This document shows positions 41,612 to 51,357 of a stretch of DNA of 64,000 nucleotides, in pieces. Both the position numbers and the translations under genes were made by a program. The DNA is from Anaerolineae bacterium (GTDB lineage Bacteria; Chloroflexota; Anaerolineae; Aggregatilineales; UBA2796). Within the stretch, counting starts at the first letter, position 1. Every line of letters begins with the position of its first letter. The notes under the pieces were generated by a model. It had not been told where the DNA came from. It searched no databases and saw nothing but the letters and a program-made list of their open reading frames with translations. The DNA lies in NCBI GenBank assembly GCA_019637615.1, contig JAHBVJ010000019.1:110796-174795 (forward strand), written 5' to 3'.

Positions 41612-44600
41612 CTATGTCCTGCTTCCTTCCAAACAAACGTCGATGATGGCGCTGACGACACGTTCCAAGAGGTGTGGCGAACAGGCCGCAGGAAAAAACA
41701 AAGAGCGATCCGCGATAAATTTTAAGATGGCTTGACGCGTGTCGGTCTGGCGATCTTGAAGCTGATCGAGCATGAATGTCCAGATGTCCTTGAGTAAAGG
41801 CAGTTTATCCGAGACAAGCGGAAGCATCGACGCCAACGCATCGACCCGATCTAGCGACGGCGGTTGTGACCAGACCTCGGTTAGCCGATCCGCGATCACC
41901 TGTGCTTGTCGTGCCGCCGGGAGATAAGGCAGCAGGTCACGGACAGCATATGCAAAAGACGAGGTTTTGGGAATCGTGGCGGCGGCTTGGAGTACACGTT
42001 CTAGAGCGGCATCACGCGCATAAGGCACGATCTCTTTGAATAAGCTAGACCGCCGCCAAGATTCGGTCGTTTCTACAGCGGTTAGCCATGCTTCGAGCAT
42101 TTCACGCTGTTGCTGCTCATCGGTGAGGTAAGGATATAGGGCGGCAAGTGCCCGCGCCCGCTGTTCCGGCAAGCCAGCCGGAATATTCAGCGCGGCGTTG
42201 CGCATCTGCTGCCGGTGCTCATCAGTGATGTGCGGAGCGAGTGTGCGGATGATGTTGGCACGATATTCTCCACGCCGGATCTTCCAGACGGCATCGAGCG
42301 CCCGCGTGATGGCAGTGATACGTTGGGGTTCATCCAGATAGGGCACCAACGCCGCTAGACATTCTCCCCGACGTTCGTCATTTTTCAGGGTGGAGGCAAG
42401 CTCAAGTACACGGCTGGCCTGCTCCGTAGATAGGCGTGGAGCAACAGCCTCAAGGATGTTTGTAAAGGCCAATTCGTTGCTCTGGCGCAGTGCAGAGGCT
42501 TTTTCCAGCAGACGATTGACTTGATCAGGGGTCGTCACTTTGCGAGCAACTGCCTGCACCGCTACTTGAAACTGATCGGGGATGCTTAAGGCTAGGTCTA
42601 ATGCTTGTTGAATTTGAGTTTCTTGCAGCCTGCTCATCAACGGCAGCAATACATATTCTTGATAAGTGGTGAAGGATTCGAGGGCATTGAGTAAGCGTTG
42701 GGCTTGGTCACCGTGCAGCCGATTCGCCATCCGCGCCAGTATCCGCCCGCGATAGAGAGCATCTTGAGAGCGCGTCAAGATTTTGGAGAAGATCGATTCG
42801 CGTTGTTCGTCGGGAATATGCGGGGCGAACGCTTCTAATGCATCTGCGCCGTCGCTGTTTTGTGGCAGTTCGAGCGCGGCGTGCAGTGCTTTTTGGAAGC
42901 CCTCCCCTGCCAGATGGGGAGCCAAAGCCGCCAAGGCACGCGCGATTTCTTGCACATCCTCGATCTGTACGGCAGCAGCTAAGGCGCGTCGAGTTCTATC
43001 CTGAAAGCGGGGTAGCAAGGCGATGCGCACACGCTCTTGCTGCTGCGATGAGGGTTCCGGCGAGATTTTCGCCAGCAGCGATTCGATGGTGTCGAGATCT
43101 GAGATCGCCAAGACTGTATCAAGTACAGCATCAAGTTGAACTTTGGTGAGGCTGCCAGATTCGAGCAGTAACGCGATAAGTTCGGTTTGGCGATTGTCCG
43201 CTGCTGTGAGCGCGATGTGGATCAACTCCCCGTGTTGGGTCTCATCCAAATGTGGCATGAGTGCGCCGAGCATGGAGCGTAGTTCAAACGGGTTATCAAT
43301 GGACACCAGCCAGTCCAATAATTGCTGGCGTTGAGCGCGGGATAAACGCGGCGCTAGTGCTTGAAGTACCCTAGTTTTGTCGTGGTTGGAAGCGCTTACG
43401 AGGATCGGTTGTAACAGTTCCAAGGCAAGAGAAAGCTGGTCGGCGTGAAGGTGTGCGCTGGCGAATTCAAGCATCAGGGCACGAATATGCATATCGTCGG
43501 TAGTGCGCGCCACCTCAAATAAGCGATCAACTTGGGGCGGCTCAAGCGAATCGACAATCGCGGCTAACTGCCATATATGACCGGACGTCGTGAGTGTGGA
43601 CAGCGTGGCATCAACTAGATATTGAACATGCTCAGGACGCAGTAGGGAACGCAGTTCAAAAAGGGCGGCTGAAGCATGAGCTACGGCTGTAGCGAGGATG
43701 GTTTGCAAAGCTGTCCACGCTTGTTCGCCGGATAAGCGCGGGAACAATGCGGTAAGCAGCTTGGCACGCAGTTCATCAAGGTGCAGCGTCAGGGCAGCGT
43801 TCAGAATCCGATCACTCAACCCGCTATCGGCATGAATGGCGAGGGCACGCAGCACGCGGTAACGGTAGCCTCCGTTCTTCCACGCCGCGATGTGTTCGAA
43901 GACGCGTTCCAACGAGTCAACGTGTTGCAGGCGCGGCACCAAGGCACTGAGGGCGGCGGCAAGCCCTTCTTCATGGGTGACTTCTAGCGCTAACGAGAGT
44001 ACGTGCTCGGCTTGTGCTGGCGTTAAAAAGGGCGCTAGTTCAGCGATGGCGGCGGCGCGCGCCTGCGGTTGAAGCAACCCATAGGTCAGATCGCGGTGAT
44101 GATCCGGGTGAATCGGGTAGATCGCTTCGACAGCCTCATCAAGCGCAACAGTGGCCTGTATTCCTGTAAGTTTGGGCAGTAAAGCGGCTAAAACATGGAT
44201 GCGCTGTTGAGGATCGCGCAGGCGCAGTGTACCTTCTAGCACCATTTGAAAATGATCGGCGTTGAGGTGAGGGATAATCTGCGCCAGCGTTTCCGCGCTA
44301 GAGCGGTTATCGTCAAGGGCGAGTGCGGCTTCGATGATAGCAAAAATTTGATCTGACGACATGGAGGGCAGCAAGTTGGTCAGGGCTTGCGCGCGGTAAA
44401 TGTCGAAATCGATCGTCTCCACGCTGATGATGATGGCTTGCTGGACTTCCGCATGGTTGAGGTGGGGCGCGATGGCGGCGAGGGCGTCGATTACCGCTTG
44501 TTCCTGCGACATGTTGTAGACGCCAAAATCCTCGAATTTTTTATTCGGGAAATAGCGTTCGTTAGGATCGAGCGATTTGACTGCATCGAGGGCGGCAGCG

Positions 44601-45010
44601 ACGGCATGCGCTTTTTGATCATCTTGTAAGCGTGGGATAATGAGCATCAGTGTCCAGAAGCGTGCCCACGGAAATTCGACGTTCAACGCGACAGTTAAGG
44701 CAACCTCGCGACTCTCGGCGCGTTCGGCATCCGAGAGAAAGCTGAGGTCGAGCATGTCGGCGTACAAGGAAACGCCATCATAGGGATGCGAGATATGCGC
44801 CGCCACGTTCATTACACGTTCGAACGTCCACACTTTCAGACGGAGGGCATCGAGAAGCAGTGAAGGCGGGTAGTTATCCGCGATTGAATTGGTGGTGGTA
44901 TGCAGGAGGGCGTGACGGAGACAGTCTGCCAGCGCAGAAGGCTCCTCACCACTGGCGATTTGCTGGCGGGCTAGTTGATCCGCTGACTGCCACGCGGAAA
45001 GATCGGACAT
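41612..45010 (-). CDS. Giant alpha-helical repeat protein (HEAT/TPR-like solenoid)
   Basis: This 1132-aa protein consists almost wholly of degenerate repeats of 35-42 residues. The typical unit is xALAAIAPHLxxxQxxxALxxALxIxDxxxRxxAL, with many LAPHL, LLPRL and LVPYL helix ends. No catalytic, membrane or signal sequence is visible. Such scaffolds bind proteins or nucleic acids. Similar repeats accompany NTPase and caspase-like signalling proteins in Chloroflexota and Cyanobacteria, but no such domain is present here. Starts at 45013 and 45010 are both preceded by GGAGGT; the longer frame begins with GTG 45031. It converges on the ferric-reductase-like gene, with 12 bp between stops. Confidence 0.75.
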   Translation of the reverse strand: MSDLSAWQSADQLARQQIASGEEPSALADCLRHALLHTTTNSIADNYPPSLLLDALRLKVWTFERVMNVAAHISHPYDGVSLYADMLDLSFLSDAERAESREVALTVALNVEFPWARFWTLMLIIPRLQDDQKAHAVAAALDAVKSLDPNERYFPNKKFEDFGVYNMSQEQAVIDALAAIAPHLNHAEVQQAIIISVETIDFDIYRAQALTNLLPSMSSDQIFAIIEAALALDDNRSSAETLAQIIPHLNADHFQMVLEGTLRLRDPQQRIHVLAALLPKLTGIQATVALDEAVEAIYPIHPDHHRDLTYGLLQPQARAAAIAELAPFLTPAQAEHVLSLALEVTHEEGLAAALSALVPRLQHVDSLERVFEHIAAWKNGGYRYRVLRALAIHADSGLSDRILNAALTLHLDELRAKLLTALFPRLSGEQAWTALQTILATAVAHASAALFELRSLLRPEHVQYLVDATLSTLTTSGHIWQLAAIVDSLEPPQVDRLFEVARTTDDMHIRALMLEFASAHLHADQLSLALELLQPILVSASNHDKTRVLQALAPRLSRAQRQQLLDWLVSIDNPFELRSMLGALMPHLDETQHGELIHIALTAADNRQTELIALLLESGSLTKVQLDAVLDTVLAISDLDTIESLLAKISPEPSSQQQERVRIALLPRFQDRTRRALAAAVQIEDVQEIARALAALAPHLAGEGFQKALHAALELPQNSDGADALEAFAPHIPDEQRESIFSKILTRSQDALYRGRILARMANRLHGDQAQRLLNALESFTTYQEYVLLPLMSRLQETQIQQALDLALSIPDQFQVAVQAVARKVTTPDQVNRLLEKASALRQSNELAFTNILEAVAPRLSTEQASRVLELASTLKNDERRGECLAALVPYLDEPQRITAITRALDAVWKIRRGEYRANIIRTLAPHITDEHRQQMRNAALNIPAGLPEQRARALAALYPYLTDEQQQREMLEAWLTAVETTESWRRSSLFKEIVPYARDAALERVLQAAATIPKTSSFAYAVRDLLPYLPAARQAQVIADRLTEVWSQPPSLDRVDALASMLPLVSDKLPLLKDIWTFMLDQLQDRQTDTRQAILKFIADRSLFFPAACSPHLLERVVSAIIDVCLEGSRT

Positions 45011-45117
45011 CATACCTCCGACTTGTGACACAGCTATGGTAAAAAAACGCTTGAAATGTGATTTTTTCGTTACCCCTGATCCGCATTATAGCATGGACAG
45101 CATCATCCGATTGACGG

Positions 45118-45147
45118 TTGCCAAGAGACTGTGAAAAACATTACAAT
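45118..45147 (+). promoter_or_regulatory. Candidate promoter of the ABC exporter operon
   Basis: TTGCCA at 45118-45123, an 18-bp spacer and TACAAT at 45142-45147 (each 5 of 6 to consensus), 43 bases upstream of the ATP-binding protein ATG. Confidence 0.5.
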
Positions 45148-45189
45148 CTCGCTACCGCTTAATGTTTTAATGGTAATGAGGGATGACGC

Positions 45190-45942
45190 ATGGCAGTGGC
45201 AACCAAGCAGCCAGTGACGGGTAAAAGTAATGGTAAAGAACGACCTATCGTCGTGCGGCTGCGCGGATTAACAAAGCAGTATGAAGAAGCGGGCGTTTCG
45301 CGGGCGGTGTTACACGCCGTGAACACCGATATGCGCGAGGGCGATTTCGTGGTATTGCTCGGCAAGAGCGGCAGCGGCAAGAGCACGCTGCTGAATATGA
45401 TCGGCGGGATCGACACGGCGACAGCAGGCGAGGTGTGGGTACGCGATACGTGCATTACGACGCTGAAAGAACCAGCGCTAACCTTGTTCCGCCGCGATCA
45501 TATCGGCTTCATCTTCCAATTTTTCAACTTGATCCCGACGCTGACCGCGCTTGAAAACGTCAGCCTGTCCTATGAACTGCGCGGACGCGCTCGACGTGAA
45601 GGCGAACAGCAGGCGCGACAGATGTTGGAACGCGTGGGACTGGGAAATCGGGCTAACACTTACCCCGATAAGCTGTCCGGCGGGGAGCAGCAGCGCGTCG
45701 CCATCGCGCGGGCACTGGTACATCAGCCGGATTTGATCCTCGCAGACGAGCCGACGGGCAACCTCGATGAGGAAACGGGTGACACGATCTTGAATTTGCT
45801 GCTGGAATTGACGCGTGACGCGGGCAAAACGCTGATCATGGCGACGCATAACCCCGAAGTCGTGCCGTCGGCGGATGTGGTGTATCACATTCACGAGGGT
45901 AAGTTGGTGGCGGATGCGACACACGTAGCCTCGTTATCGTAA
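45190..45942 (+). CDS. ABC exporter ATP-binding protein (LolD/MacB type)
   Basis: This 250-aa ATPase has Walker A GKSGSGKST, Q-loop FIFQFFNLIPTLTALENV, signature LSGGEQQRVAIARAL, Walker B LILADEPTGNLDEETG and His switch MATHNPEVV. FFNLIPTLTALENV and EPTGNLD place it in the MacB/LolD/FtsE group, which works with FtsX-type permeases. The permease gene starts 33 bp downstream. The likely role is mechanotransmission or lipoprotein/peptide export rather than import. Confidence 0.95.
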   Translation: MAVATKQPVTGKSNGKERPIVVRLRGLTKQYEEAGVSRAVLHAVNTDMREGDFVVLLGKSGSGKSTLLNMIGGIDTATAGEVWVRDTCITTLKEPALTLFRRDHIGFIFQFFNLIPTLTALENVSLSYELRGRARREGEQQARQMLERVGLGNRANTYPDKLSGGEQQRVAIARALVHQPDLILADEPTGNLDEETGDTILNLLLELTRDAGKTLIMATHNPEVVPSADVVYHIHEGKLVADATHVASLS

Positions 45943-45974
45943 CGGCTGAAGACCCCAAGAAGCGAGAACTGTCG

Positions 45975-48545
45975 ATGACCCTGTCTGATACGCTGTGGCG
46001 CGTGATGACGCGCTCGATTGCCCGACGACCCTTCCAGAGCCTTATGTTCGTGCTGGGGGTGGCGCTCGGCGTGGCGATGATCGTGGCGATTGACATCGCG
46101 AATGGCAGCGCGGCGCGAGCGTTTGGCTTATTCACGGAGTCGCTGGCCGGACGTACCACGCATCAGATTACGGGCGGGCCGAGCGGACTGCCGGACGACC
46201 TGTACCGCCAACTGCGCGTCGATCTGGGGCTGCGCAAGGTCGCACCAATCGTCACGGCGTATGTGCAAGCGCTGGAACTCAACCAACAGCCGATGCGCGT
46301 GTTCGGGATCGATCCGTTCGCGGAAGCGCCATTCCGGGGCTATTTGACGCTCGGCGGGACGGATTCCAATACACAGGTGACAGACATCAGCGCGTTTCTG
46401 GTGCAGCCGAACACGGTGTTGATCGCGGAACCGCTGGCGGTTTCGTTCGGGTTGAAGCAAGGGGACACGCTGACATTAAGGTACGGCACACAGCGCACCA
46501 CCGCCACGATTGTTGGACTGCTGCGCCCGACGGACGAGATCACCGAACAGGGCTTGCAAGACCTGATCATCACCGACATCAGCACGGCGCAAGAACTGCT
46601 CGGAATGCAGGGCAAACTGACACAAATCGATCTGATCATGCCGGAGGGTGAAGCGGGAAAAGCTGAGATCGACAAGATCAACGCGATTTTGCCGACGGGA
46701 ACAGTGCTGATGCCCGCCGCCGCCCGCAGCAACGCCATCGGACAGATGACGGCAGCCTTCAATCTGAGCCTGACCGCGCTGAGTTTGTTGGCGCTGGTGG
46801 TCGGTATGTTCCTGATCTACAACACGGTGATGTTTTCGGTCGTGCAGCGGCGTCCGATCCTCGGCACGTTGCGGGCGTTGGGCGTGACGCAGGGGCAAGT
46901 GTTCAGCATGATCCTGTGGGAAGCGGCACTATTGAGCACGGTGGGCGCATTGATCGGCTTGCTGGCGGGGATAGCGATGGGGCGGTTGGCAGTAGTGGTG
47001 GTGACGCAAACCGTCAGCAGTTTGTACTTCACGGTGAATGTGCGCAGCGTGGACATCCCGATCTTGACGCTGATCAAGGGCGCGGGGATCGGCGTAGCGG
47101 CGGCATTGATCGCGGCGCTGCTGCCCGCGTATGAAGCGACCACGACTCCGCCACTAGGCGCGCTCAAACGCAGCAACATTGAGGATAAGGTGCGGGCGTT
47201 GATCCCGTGGATCACGGCGGGCGGCGTGGTGATCGTGATCGCGTCGCTGGCGATTTTGCCGATCTTGAACCTCGTGGTGAGCTTCACGGCGCTGTTCGGA
47301 ATTGTGCTTGGCTTCGCGCTGCTGACACCGCTGGTGACGCTCGGCGCGATGCGAGTCGTACGTCCGCTGTTGGGGCGACTCGGTGTGCTCGGCTTGATGG
47401 CTCCGCGCAGCATCGTGCGATCGTTGAGCCGCACCTCGGTGGCAATTGCCGCGCTGATGGTGGCGGTGTCGGTGATCGTGGGCGTGAGCGCGATGGTAGG
47501 CAGTTTCCGCAGCGATGTGCAGGTATGGTTGAATTCGACTATTCAGGCGGATATATTGATCGGCCCGCCGTCGATTTCGGCTACGCGGCAAGACGTTCCG
47601 ATTGATCCGCAGATCGCGCAGGAGGTGTTGAACACACCGGGAGTCGCCAGCGTGAGCACCGTCCGGCATGTGGAGGTGATCCGCCCGAATGATCCGCTGC
47701 CCGTGTACCTCTCAGCCTACGATTACGACATCTCGAAGGGCGAGCGTCCGTTTGTGTGGCAAAGTGGCAGTTTCGCAGAGATGTGGGACAAGATGGCGGA
47801 GGGCGGGATCATCGTCAGCGAGACGCTGGCGCGGCGGCGCGGGCTGGAGATCGGGCCGGATCAGACGCTGACATTGTTGAGCGATAAAGGTGAACGCACC
47901 TTCCCCGTTGTTGGCATCATGCGCGATTACACGGGCGATCAGGGCACGGTACTGATGCGGATGGCGGTGTATCGCGGGCTATGGAACGACCCGTATATCT
48001 CGAATCTCGCCGCCGACTTGAAGCCGGACGCCGATGTGCGCGCCGTGATCGCGGCACTCAAGCAGAAATTGGCGGGCAGTGACCTGCTGGTGCAATCCCA
48101 ACGCGAGATCAAGCAGGGCGCGCTGGTGTTGTTCGACCAGACCTTCGCGATCACGACGGCGCTGAATTTGCTGGCGACGGTGGTGGCCTTCATCGGGATT
48201 TTGTCGGCGTTGATGGCGCTGCAACTGGAACGGATGCGAGAGATCGGCACGATGCGGGCGAACGGGTTGACGCCGATGCAGTTATTCCGGCTGACGCTGC
48301 TGGAAACTGGCTTGATGGGCGCGGTAGCAGGGTTGATGGCGCTACCCGTCGGGACGGTGCTGGCGTGGGTGCTAGTGTACATCATCAATGTGCGCAGTTT
48401 CGGCTGGTCGCTCAATTTGCGGTTGGAGCCAGAATTTTACACACAAGCGCTGGCAGTAGCGCTGGTCGCGGCAATCGTGGCGGGCGTGTATCCAGCGCTG
48501 AAGATGGGGCGCATCCAGCCCGCGCGGGCGGTACGCAGTGAGTGA
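45975..48545 (+). CDS. ABC exporter permease, FtsX/MacB fold, duplicated
   Basis: This 856-aa protein has an N-terminal helix (PFQSLMFVLGVALGVAMIVAI), a periplasmic core, and a first FtsX unit near 250-400 (LSLLALVVGMFLIYNTVMFSVVQRRPILGTLRALG). A second extracytoplasmic region follows. The second FtsX unit near 725-850 includes FIGILSALMALQLERMREIGTMRANGL. The two RxxxxGxxRAxG-type coupling helices for the ATPase are evident. The duplicated layout matches large FtsX permeases of lipid or antimicrobial-peptide systems. It is cotranscribed with the ATPase. The substrate is unknown. Confidence 0.93.
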   Translation: MTLSDTLWRVMTRSIARRPFQSLMFVLGVALGVAMIVAIDIANGSAARAFGLFTESLAGRTTHQITGGPSGLPDDLYRQLRVDLGLRKVAPIVTAYVQALELNQQPMRVFGIDPFAEAPFRGYLTLGGTDSNTQVTDISAFLVQPNTVLIAEPLAVSFGLKQGDTLTLRYGTQRTTATIVGLLRPTDEITEQGLQDLIITDISTAQELLGMQGKLTQIDLIMPEGEAGKAEIDKINAILPTGTVLMPAAARSNAIGQMTAAFNLSLTALSLLALVVGMFLIYNTVMFSVVQRRPILGTLRALGVTQGQVFSMILWEAALLSTVGALIGLLAGIAMGRLAVVVVTQTVSSLYFTVNVRSVDIPILTLIKGAGIGVAAALIAALLPAYEATTTPPLGALKRSNIEDKVRALIPWITAGGVVIVIASLAILPILNLVVSFTALFGIVLGFALLTPLVTLGAMRVVRPLLGRLGVLGLMAPRSIVRSLSRTSVAIAALMVAVSVIVGVSAMVGSFRSDVQVWLNSTIQADILIGPPSISATRQDVPIDPQIAQEVLNTPGVASVSTVRHVEVIRPNDPLPVYLSAYDYDISKGERPFVWQSGSFAEMWDKMAEGGIIVSETLARRRGLEIGPDQTLTLLSDKGERTFPVVGIMRDYTGDQGTVLMRMAVYRGLWNDPYISNLAADLKPDADVRAVIAALKQKLAGSDLLVQSQREIKQGALVLFDQTFAITTALNLLATVVAFIGILSALMALQLERMREIGTMRANGLTPMQLFRLTLLETGLMGAVAGLMALPVGTVLAWVLVYIINVRSFGWSLNLRLEPEFYTQALAVALVAAIVAGVYPALKMGRIQPARAVRSE

Positions 48546-48602
48546 GGTGGCAGTTAACGCGTAAATTTTTCCCGCCGAACGCGTGACGCAGCGCCCACTA
48601 TA

Positions 48603-48632
48603 TCGACAAATACGTGCTCCATCTGGTATGCT
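48603..48632 (+). promoter_or_regulatory. Candidate promoter of the 56-aa protein/histidine kinase pair
   Basis: TCGACA at 48603-48608, an 18-bp spacer and TATGCT at 48627-48632, 32 bases upstream of ATG 48665. Moderate match only. Confidence 0.35.
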
Positions 48633-48664
48633 GTAAGTGGTGAATTATCCATCGAGGCGGCGGC

Positions 48665-48835
48665 ATGACATCCAACAGCGATAATAATCTTCCTTCCACT
48701 TCGCAGCGACCCATGATGGTGGCGATTGCCGTACTCATCGTGGTGATCATTGCGGTGGCGATTATTTTCGTGCTGCCCCCCCGTCAACCCGCCGCGACTG
48801 CTACGCCCGCCGTGACCGTTACTATCACCCCTTAA
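48665..48835 (+). CDS. 56-aa single-pass membrane protein upstream of a histidine kinase
   Basis: ATG 48665 opens 56 codons: a polar N-terminus (MTSNSDNNLPSTSQRPMM), one strong membrane helix (VAIAVLIVVIIAVAIIFVL), and a short outside tail rich in Pro, Ala and Thr. A GAGGCGG purine stretch lies about 6 bases upstream. It ends 6 bases before the histidine kinase ATG, so it is probably translated with it. It could modulate the kinase or be a small envelope lipoprotein-like peptide; no family was recognised. Confidence 0.6.
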   Translation: MTSNSDNNLPSTSQRPMMVAIAVLIVVIIAVAIIFVLPPRQPAATATPAVTVTITP

Positions 48836-48841
48836 CGTAAA

Positions 48842-50389
48842 ATGGAACGCTCCGCCGCGCGCCGCTGGTTATGGTCAGCATCTCCGCTGCGGGCTGTGAT
48901 CGAAGGCTGGCTGATCAGCACGATTCTGCTGTTACTGCTGCTGACGGACAGCCATCAACCCTTGCTTGTGCGTTTTTCTACCGTGTGGGTGATGTTGTTC
49001 GGCGTAATGGTGAGCGCGTTCCGCTGCCGGATGCCAGCGCAACCACTCGTCCGTGCGCTGCTGTACGATTTCGGCGTCGCGGTGCTGCTGATGGTGGGGA
49101 TGATCAGCATTTTCTATTTCGCGCCGACGCTGCCTCTAACGGATCAGCAAATACCGATCACACTCGTTGAGTTCGGCCTCGTGTTCGGAAGCGCTGATAT
49201 TTTGGCGTACATGACGTTGCGGCTGCCGATGCGGTTGTGGGCGCTGTGGGAGGTGGCACGTAAGCGGCATTTGCGCTGGTCAATTGTCCACGCGCAATTG
49301 ATGACGCTGCTGGTGCTGCTGGCGGTGTTCGTGGTATGGCAAGCGGTGGAGTTCTCGCGCAATTTGAGCATCGGAGAGCAACCGCTGGAAATTACGTCGC
49401 CCGCTGGTGTGCTGCTCAGTGTGACGCTGATGCTGATCTTCGCCGTGGTGGTGATCGTGATCAGCCTGCCCGTGATCGTCGGGCTGATGGCGTTGGGCGC
49501 GGTGCTGTCGTACACCATTTCGCGCCGGACGACACGCCGCATCGAGGCACTGGCGACGGCGACCAGCAGTGTGCGAAACGGCGCTTATGACACGCGCGTC
49601 GAGGTAGATGGCGAAGATGAGATCGCGCAGTTGCAGCAAGACTTCAACGCGATGACCGCTGAACTGGAGCATACGCTGGCGGCGCTCAAAACGGAACGCG
49701 ATACGGTGACGGGTCTGCTCCAAACGCGCCGCGAGTTGATCGCCAGCGTTTCGCACGAGCTGCGCACGCCGCTTGCCAGCATTCGCGGTTATCTCGATTC
49801 GACGCTGGAACACTGGCAGAACACGCCGCCACCGACGCTGCGCCACGATCTGACCGTGATCGAGCAGGAGGCGATCCGCGTGCAGCGCTTGGTGGACGAC
49901 CTATTCACGCTGTCGCGCGCCGAAGTGGGACGGCTGACGCTGCGCTGCGTGCCAACCGAGTTGGTGTCGATTTTGCGGCGGATCGTGGATACGGGCGCGC
50001 CGCTGGCATGGCAGCAACGGCGAGTTAAGCTGAGTATCGAAACGCCACCACAACTCGCCGCCGTAGTGGATGAGACGCGCTTGGAACAAGTGCTGTGGAA
50101 TCTGGTGCATAACGCGCTGCGGCACACCGCACCGGGCGGGATCGTCGTGATCGCGGCGCGGGCGACGGACGCGCGTGCTCAGATCGATGTGCGCGATACG
50201 GGCGACGGCATCCCACCCGATGAGCTGGCGCATGTGTGGGAACGCTTTTACCGTGGTGACCGCAGTGACGGGGCTGGCCTCGGCTTGGCGCTGGTAAAGG
50301 AACTAACCGAGGCGATGGACGGCACCGTCGCCGTCAGCAGCGAACCTGGCAAAGGCAGCGTGTTCAGTGTGGCGTTCCCAACCGTGTAA
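48842..50389 (+). CDS. Sensor histidine kinase without adjacent response regulator
   Basis: This 515-aa protein has four to five N-terminal membrane helices and no large extracytoplasmic loop. HAMP (ISRRTTRRIEALATATSSVRNG), HisKA with ELIASVSHELRTPLASIRGYL and HATPase_c (NLVHNALRHTAPGG, DTGDGIPPDELAHVWERF, GAGLGLALVKEL) follow. It lies downstream of the MacB-like ABC genes, which suggests it monitors the same envelope stress, as in Bce/Lia-type modules, but no receiver gene is adjacent. The start overlaps nothing and follows the 56-aa membrane protein gene. Confidence 0.92.
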   Translation: MERSAARRWLWSASPLRAVIEGWLISTILLLLLLTDSHQPLLVRFSTVWVMLFGVMVSAFRCRMPAQPLVRALLYDFGVAVLLMVGMISIFYFAPTLPLTDQQIPITLVEFGLVFGSADILAYMTLRLPMRLWALWEVARKRHLRWSIVHAQLMTLLVLLAVFVVWQAVEFSRNLSIGEQPLEITSPAGVLLSVTLMLIFAVVVIVISLPVIVGLMALGAVLSYTISRRTTRRIEALATATSSVRNGAYDTRVEVDGEDEIAQLQQDFNAMTAELEHTLAALKTERDTVTGLLQTRRELIASVSHELRTPLASIRGYLDSTLEHWQNTPPPTLRHDLTVIEQEAIRVQRLVDDLFTLSRAEVGRLTLRCVPTELVSILRRIVDTGAPLAWQQRRVKLSIETPPQLAAVVDETRLEQVLWNLVHNALRHTAPGGIVVIAARATDARAQIDVRDTGDGIPPDELAHVWERFYRGDRSDGAGLGLALVKELTEAMDGTVAVSSEPGKGSVFSVAFPTV

Positions 50390-50483
50390 CAGACTGTGCG
50401 CCACCCAAGCAATCTTCCCTAAATCTACTATAATCGAGTGCATTGACTACGCGTGTAATTGTTAGCGAATGGGGATCCGGGTA

Positions 50484-50891
50484 ATGTCTCATCCATCAAA
50501 ATCCATTTTCGAAGTCATCGGGATGGATGGCTTCGAACGGTTGGTAGCGGCGTTTTATCAGCGCGTGACCGATGATCCGGTGCTGCGTCCGCTGTATCCC
50601 GACGCGGATATGACAGGAGCGGAGCGGCGCTTGCGCATGTTCCTGATCCAATATTTCGGCGGGCCGCAAGATTACAGCGCCGAACGCGGACATCCCCGAT
50701 TGCGAATGCGCCATGTGCCGTTCAAGATCGGGCAAGCGGAACGGGACGCATGGGTCACGGCGATGCTCGGCGCGCTGGATGACGCGGATATTCCCGAACC
50801 CGCGAACACCACCATGCGCGAATATTTTCAGGGCGCAGCTACTTTCTTGATCAACGACGCTTCGTACTTTGACACTGCCTCCAACGCATAG
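50484..50891 (+). CDS. Truncated haemoglobin, group II (trHbO)
   Basis: This 135-aa globin of the 2/2 fold starts SIFEVIGMDGFERLVAAFYQRV. It has the group II features FGGPQDYSAERGHPRLRMRHVPF with proximal His in RMRH and DAWVTAMLGALDD. A second ATG at 50469 would add five residues. Group II globins bind O2 or NO and often protect against nitrosative stress or deliver oxygen. A small membrane protein gene begins 15 bp downstream, so the two may be linked. Confidence 0.92.
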   Translation: MSHPSKSIFEVIGMDGFERLVAAFYQRVTDDPVLRPLYPDADMTGAERRLRMFLIQYFGGPQDYSAERGHPRLRMRHVPFKIGQAERDAWVTAMLGALDDADIPEPANTTMREYFQGAATFLINDASYFDTASNA

Positions 50892-50906
50892 CAAGGACAA
50901 TCCGGT

Positions 50907-51338
50907 ATGGCGAAGCGACGCCGCACCAACTTCCCGATCCGTACTGCCAAGCCACAGCCGCCTCCGCGCGAACCGATCATTGACCGACTCGCTAACTGGC
51001 TTGGAAGATGGCCTCGACTGCTGCGGATGCTGCTCAATTTGATCATCGCGGCGGGATTGACGGGCGTGATCGGGCTAGGCGTGTTCAGTCTGCTGTACCG
51101 CTTACCGCCGGATCGCCTGCCGCTAAACACGACCTCACTGGTGCTGCTGGCACTGTCTGTGGTGGGCATCGTACTATACTGGGTGGGCTGGCGTGTGCTG
51201 ATCGGCTTTAACTGGGAGGCGACACCGCATCAACCCGGACGTGCAGCGCTGCTGTGGGTGCTGTTCGCGCTGCTCGTGTTCATCGCGACCGCTGCGCTGG
51301 CGATTGCCTCGGCCATCGACGCTAGTAAAGAGACGTAA
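50907..51338 (+). CDS. Three-helix membrane protein of unknown function
   Basis: This 143-aa protein has a basic N-terminus (MAKRRRTNFP) and three hydrophobic segments (LLRMLLNLIIAAGLTGVIGLGVFSLL, SLVLLALSVVGIVLYWVGW, ALLWVLFALLVFIATAALAIA). There are no Cys or catalytic signatures. It follows the globin gene by 15 bp and precedes another membrane-anchored protein by 19 bp, so it is probably part of the same transcript. No family was recognised. Confidence 0.65.
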   Translation: MAKRRRTNFPIRTAKPQPPPREPIIDRLANWLGRWPRLLRMLLNLIIAAGLTGVIGLGVFSLLYRLPPDRLPLNTTSLVLLALSVVGIVLYWVGWRVLIGFNWEATPHQPGRAALLWVLFALLVFIATAALAIASAIDASKET

Positions 51339-51357
51339 GCGATATAAGAAACGCCGC

